DNA from: Panaeolus papilionaceus
Taxonomy: Eukaryota > Basidiomycota > Agaricomycetes > Agaricales
Assembly: GCA_015501605.1 (NCBI GenBank)
Contig: JADNRZ010000013.1
Location: forward strand, 620,001-684,000
Direction of reading: 5' to 3'
DNA: 64,000 nt
The position numbers were made by a program, and so were the translations under genes. This document shows, in pieces, positions 59,583 through 64,000 of the stretch. Every line of letters begins with the position of its first letter. Within the stretch, counting starts at the first letter, position 1. The notes below the pieces were generated by a model. That model did no database searches, was not told where the DNA came from, and saw only the letters and a program-made list of their open reading frames with translations.

Positions 59583-62500
59583 TCAAGGTCTCTCTGAAGG
59601 GAGAAGCAACATCGACGCAGGTGGTGTAAGTCCGAGTCTAGTGGACGGGCGGGTAAACGGCCCATCAGAACTGTTGCAGAAGCAACCGCAACCAGAGGGA
59701 CATATGGGGACTATCACGTCCAACGAGTTCAAGCATGATATGTGAGTCACATGCGAGCACATCAAACAGATGCGCGAAAGCCCTGTAACAAAATAAATAA
59801 ATGGGTTATAGTTAGCTCTCTATATCCCCGATGATTTTTCCGCGATACATAGTAGAAAAATACAAACCTCGGACAGGAAGCCTACATATTGTACAGCTCG
59901 CGACGGAAGACAAGGTGTCACAAGACTCGCATCTATGGGTCTTGTCTGGCGGAAGCACGCTTCTACAGTCTGGTCTCGGGCAAATGCGATGAAGACCTTC
60001 ATACAAAGAGCATTATTAGAAACAAGAACCGTCCGGATATTTATTATATACACACCAATTTTATGAGATTCAACCTTGAATTTAGCAGGCAGTTTCAAAG
60101 TAACCTCTGGTTCTATCACTTTGAGCAGCTCCAACCGTTTATGGAACAGCTGCCATCGGAACAACAGTTCAGCGTACATGAGTGCGTTCATCCTCAGCTG
60201 TTTCAAAAAATCGCGATCAAACAAAGGTTGTGAACTAGAATAAAGTATAAGTCACAATACGTCCAACAAGAAGCTGCCAACAAAACGCACTTATCCTCCT
60301 CAGGGGGTGGCTTGAACACAATAGAGCGTTTTTCGCTAATCGTCATATGTGGATCCATAAACCTCAACGAAAGTCTCTTGTTCCCGCTCGGCGGAATAGA
60401 CGCAGTTTGACTCTTCATCGTCCCAGTATTCTCGTTCCACGACTTCGAGGCAGTGGAAGGTGAATGCGCAGACGAATCTTTCCTAGTTCGTCGTTTTCTC
60501 GGTTCCAGACCAGGTGAATCCAGAGCTCTTAGACTCTTCTCTGAAGAGCGCGGAATGAGGTTATGTAGCTCAGGTGCTGAGTTGGGATTAGCGGTTTCAG
60601 TGGGTGTTGTCAGACCATCTCGTAAAGCATCCTGCATACCAGCGATCATGAACTGACGCATACTGCCGGGATTGAATAGACTGGACCATGAACCACGAGA
60701 GGAATTGGATGTCGAAAGTGATGGTGCTGAAGGTAAAACAGGAGATGGGTTTCTCGGCCATGATGGTGTGGTGCTGGTTGGACTTGGGATCGCTTTGGCC
60801 ATGCTAAAATAATCCAGTCCACTACCCAAACGGAAAGGTAACGCAGAAAGGGGTGTGGGCTCTTTCTTTCGCGTCATGACAGGCATTACGACTTTACCGT
60901 GCTCAGTCTGGAGAACGACCGTCGCAAGCATGGCCAGCATCTGCAGGTCCTTCTCCTTCGCAAATCCATCATACCTAAATTAATGAAACACGAAAGACAT
61001 GAGTTCAACGGCGTGTATAAAACAATAAATCAAACGACTCACAGACGGCGAATGACCTTAGCAGCAAGCGCATCCGAAGCAAACCTCGTTCCTTGATACT
61101 TATCGGGTTTAGGCACGTTCCCCGTCTCCTCAGGCTCTCTAAACAAGCTCTGCAGCGTCCTAAACACCCGCTCATGCTCAAACCTCCTCATCTCCTTCGC
61201 AAATTCCGCGTTCTTCTCACACACCTCCCTCAGCGTAGTCCCAGAGAACACATACCCTTGACCCATCCTCTTCTCCGAGCCCGTAAGACCCATCGTACTC
61301 GTCAGATGCACCGTACTCCTCCTTGTTGGAATTAACGAGAATCGATTAGCTCCTGAACCGTTGCTCAGAGACGCTGTGTCGTCCATCCCGCGAGCATCGG
61401 AATCGCGACGCAGTTCTCTTGGGTGCTGGATGGTGAGGAGATTGGTCATGGCACGGGCGATGCTGATTCCCATTTCTGGTTGCTTGGGATCGATGGGACG
61501 CACGACGCGATCCATAGCTGCGAGACCTAGGCGACGGACTGCGTCTGAGACGAGAGCGGGGGATTGGAAATAGCTTGACTTTGGAACGGGTTGAGTTTGT
61601 GTTTCACCCCCATGTTCGTCTGCCGTCCTGGTTGCTGAAGGTTGGCCTCGTGTTATACCCCGCACGAGTCGAGGAGGAGCTCTGAAGAATAGAACTAGTT
61701 CGCCTAGAGAGTGTTAGCAAAAATTAAATTGACATAAATGAAAGTCGGGACTTACCATTCGGCCCAAAAGAACCTTGAGATGTCCTAGGCTCAGCCAAGT
61801 TCTTGTGGTTCCTCAGCAGAGAAACTGTGATATCTCTTGCTTTCTTACTCGCAGGCTCGTCGTCTGAGTCTGAGTCTGAATCGCTGTCCTGGTCTGTCGA
61901 GCCCTCGTTGGCAAATAGCAGGAATCGTAAACATGCTTCTAAACATGGTCTCCGCCTTTCTCTAATCCGGCGGAGCCTCTTGAGAATGAAAGTGCGATCT
62001 GGGGGTGATATCAAGGGGTTTCGCTCGACCTCTACTGTTGGTGTTCCAAGAGGATGAACAGCATGAGGATACTCTCTGGGAAACGTAAAAGTGACACGCA
62101 AAAACACGGATGATGTCTCGCCCCATGGCCCATGTAATCCAAGTGTGCATGTCCTCTTCTTGCTCAAGTCATGCTGGAATTGAATTCCAAAAATCAGCTC
62201 CAAAACCAAAACCCGCAAAACAAAAAGAAACAAACCTTCTCCAACTTAATTTTCGATCCCGATAACTTCGTCAACACACTCGTAATCTCATCCTGCAACG
62301 ACTGTCCCGTCGTACCCTCCCCAACCGCTCGTTCACTCCCCTCCCCACCACCCATCCCACCCCTACTAAAACTCCCACTTCTCGTCCTATCATTCCCATC
62401 CGGGCCCATACTCATATCACCCCTCGTCCTACTCGCTCCCCTCGATATCGACCCCAATCTTGACGGCGCCCCGCTCCCTGTCCGACTCCCACTATCCCCG

Positions 62501-64000
62501 TTCCCTGAGCTGCTCCCCCTTTTACTCCCCACACGCACACTCGCAAGCCACGCCAGCTGATCAACTTGTACCACACTCTTGGGCCCTTGCCCGCCTTTAC
62601 TCATCGTCCCACCCGTGGACCTGCTAACATTAAGCGGCATGTTGATAGCTACTGATTTGGTGCTCGTTAATGTAGGCGTCGCTTCTGCTTCGTTCCTTGT
62701 GGTGGTGTCGTTGTCATCTTGTGTAGAGGTGTGTTTCGATGGGGGTGAAGGTACGCGATCGGGGGTGTTGATGTGCGGATGCGAGATACCTGTGCCTCGA
62801 GATGGGACTGGGGCGCGTACTTCGGCGAGAATGGAACGGTTGTGGATGGGCGCTGAGATGGTGGGTAGGAGTTGTGCGTCTACCTCCGGTGGGTTTACGA
62901 ACGAGTCTAAGTTTTCGAGTTCCATGCGGGTGAGCTTGGATCGTCCTCTGACGACTTCTGGAGTATGGCCGACTTTCTGAAAAGTAGAAAATCTATTGTG
63001 ATACAAGATTAAAACGGACTTTGGAAAATACTAACCTGCATGACATCTGCGTCTATAGGCCAAAGCCGTAGAGTACGGTCTTTGGACCATGTTATAAGTT
63101 GGAAATCCCCTGTAAAACATCATGAGCACCAATCTCGCATCATAAGAACAGAGGTCATCCTACCATTCGTCCCCTTCCTCCACACAAATTCTTTAACAAC
63201 ATCCGTATGCCCCTCAAACGTCTCAACTAACTTCATACCCGATCCATTCCCCTCACCCTCATTCACCCGACTCGTCCTGGCATACATCTCCAATGTCGTC
63301 TCGCCTCGCTGCGGCAAACACAACACACCCTCCCCAAACGGCAGATTCCTCGCTCTCCACACGGGGTACGTCGTCTGGATAGACCCCACAGGTTCATGCT
63401 CTGGCCCTGTCTGGTTGATATCCCATGCTTTGATTGTCTTGTCTAGCGAACATGTAACGATCATGTTGCGTGAGGATTGAGACCAGTCGATGCCGTAGAT
63501 TTTGGACGAGTGGGCTTGGATGCGGGTTACCGGAAGGGATCCTTTCTGTTTGGTTTGTTAGTATGAGTAAGTGTTGATGGAGATGGTAGTACTGACTCTA
63601 CGGTCCCAGATTAAGACTTCCTTCGAGTGAGACGAAGCTAACAGGTTCCCATCTTGTCTGTTCCACTTGACTTGTGTTCCGCCAGCATTGAATGCAGAAA
63701 GACCTGAAAAGTTATATGTCAGAAGATGTACACGCCTCAAGCGTAGATTGCTTCACCAAATATTGGTTTACGAGGTTCCCTTATATCCCAGGCCCATAAC
63801 CATGAGTCGATACCAGTACTGACCACCACATCACATTCAGTTGTATGCCAGTTTATATCGGTAATAGCACGATAGTGCGATCGTAAGATATGCTCTATTG
63901 ATGTTTTGCCTCCTAACCGGAGGTTCCATATAAGACTTTACACATAGGTTAGTTATGTGAGATCACGGCTTCAGTAAACATACGACACATACAGTTTTTC
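59583..64000 (-). CDS. MTC5: WDR59/Mtc5-like SEA (GATOR2) complex subunit, partial
   Basis: SEA/GATOR2 subunits regulate TORC1 at the vacuole in response to amino acids. The gene enters from beyond the right edge, so the N-terminus is missing. From there: WD40 repeats (AITDINWHTTECDVVVSTGI; VLIWDRR; IVTCSLDKTIKAWDI; LITWSKDRTLRLWPID), a Ser/Gly-rich linker, an RWD domain near 61990-62270 (GPWGETSSVFLRVTFTFPRE), an acidic DSDSDSDSDDE run, further low-complexity linkers, a helical block (LKQLRMNALMYAELLFRW) and a C-terminal RING-like zinc module: CPRPDC, HRCESC, CTICRLPVRG, then CLMCSHVTHISC and CPSGCGCFC. The order WD40-RWD-RING is that of WDR59/Mtc5; WDR24 and Mios lack the RWD. Many introns; the stop is at 59583-59585. 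Confidence 0.8.

Overview
This window is nuclear DNA from a filamentous basidiomycete, most likely a mushroom-forming agaricomycete. Genes have many short exons with GT..AG introns of about 50-60 bases. tRNA genes contain introns. There is a family of basidiomycete-type F-box proteins with leucine-rich-like C-terminal regions. The housekeeping genes (CCT2, phosphatidylserine decarboxylase, FKBP12, a SEA-complex subunit) are eukaryotic and fungal in form. I built exon models by hand; where stated, reading phases close across every junction.

Layout. 1.4-7 kb is a lipid-metabolism block: a caleosin/peroxygenase (-), divergent from a Pcd1-like CoA diphosphatase (+), then a tRNA-Thr and a cytochrome b5-fused sphingolipid Delta8-desaturase (+). 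7-11 kb holds an intact F-box gene (-) and an ADAL-type N6-methyl-AMP deaminase (-). 12-21 kb is a tandem pair of large DUF2421 / aromatic-acid-exporter-like membrane proteins, with a tRNA-Ser between them on the other strand. 23.7-29 kb carries two FKBP12 genes on the same strand with identical exon lengths, including a first coding exon that is only ATG. 29.6-31 kb is a short-chain dehydrogenase. 31.5-38.5 kb is an F-box graveyard: one intact gene between two broken copies, with CTCGC-rich repeats. 38.7-44 kb is gene-poor and includes a possible inverted-repeat element. 44.2-45.8 kb encodes a 385-residue protein made of two PH-CRIB modules and no kinase. 50.2-52 kb is a third intact F-box gene. 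53-64 kb is housekeeping on the minus strand: CCT2, an F-box tail fragment, phosphatidylserine decarboxylase, and a WDR59/Mtc5-like SEA/GATOR2 subunit that runs off the right edge.

The strongest unusual items are: (1) the kinase-less double PH-CRIB protein, whose two halves share both intron positions; (2) the duplicated FKBP12 genes, which share all exon lengths and a TATCGATA palindrome 198-199 bp upstream of the ATG; (3) the duplicated DUF2421 pair; (4) ongoing birth and decay of F-box genes, including an intact gene whose N-terminus is coded by a local repeat. I saw no biosynthetic cluster, CRISPR array or complete transposon. Functions are assigned from recognised motifs only, with no database search.
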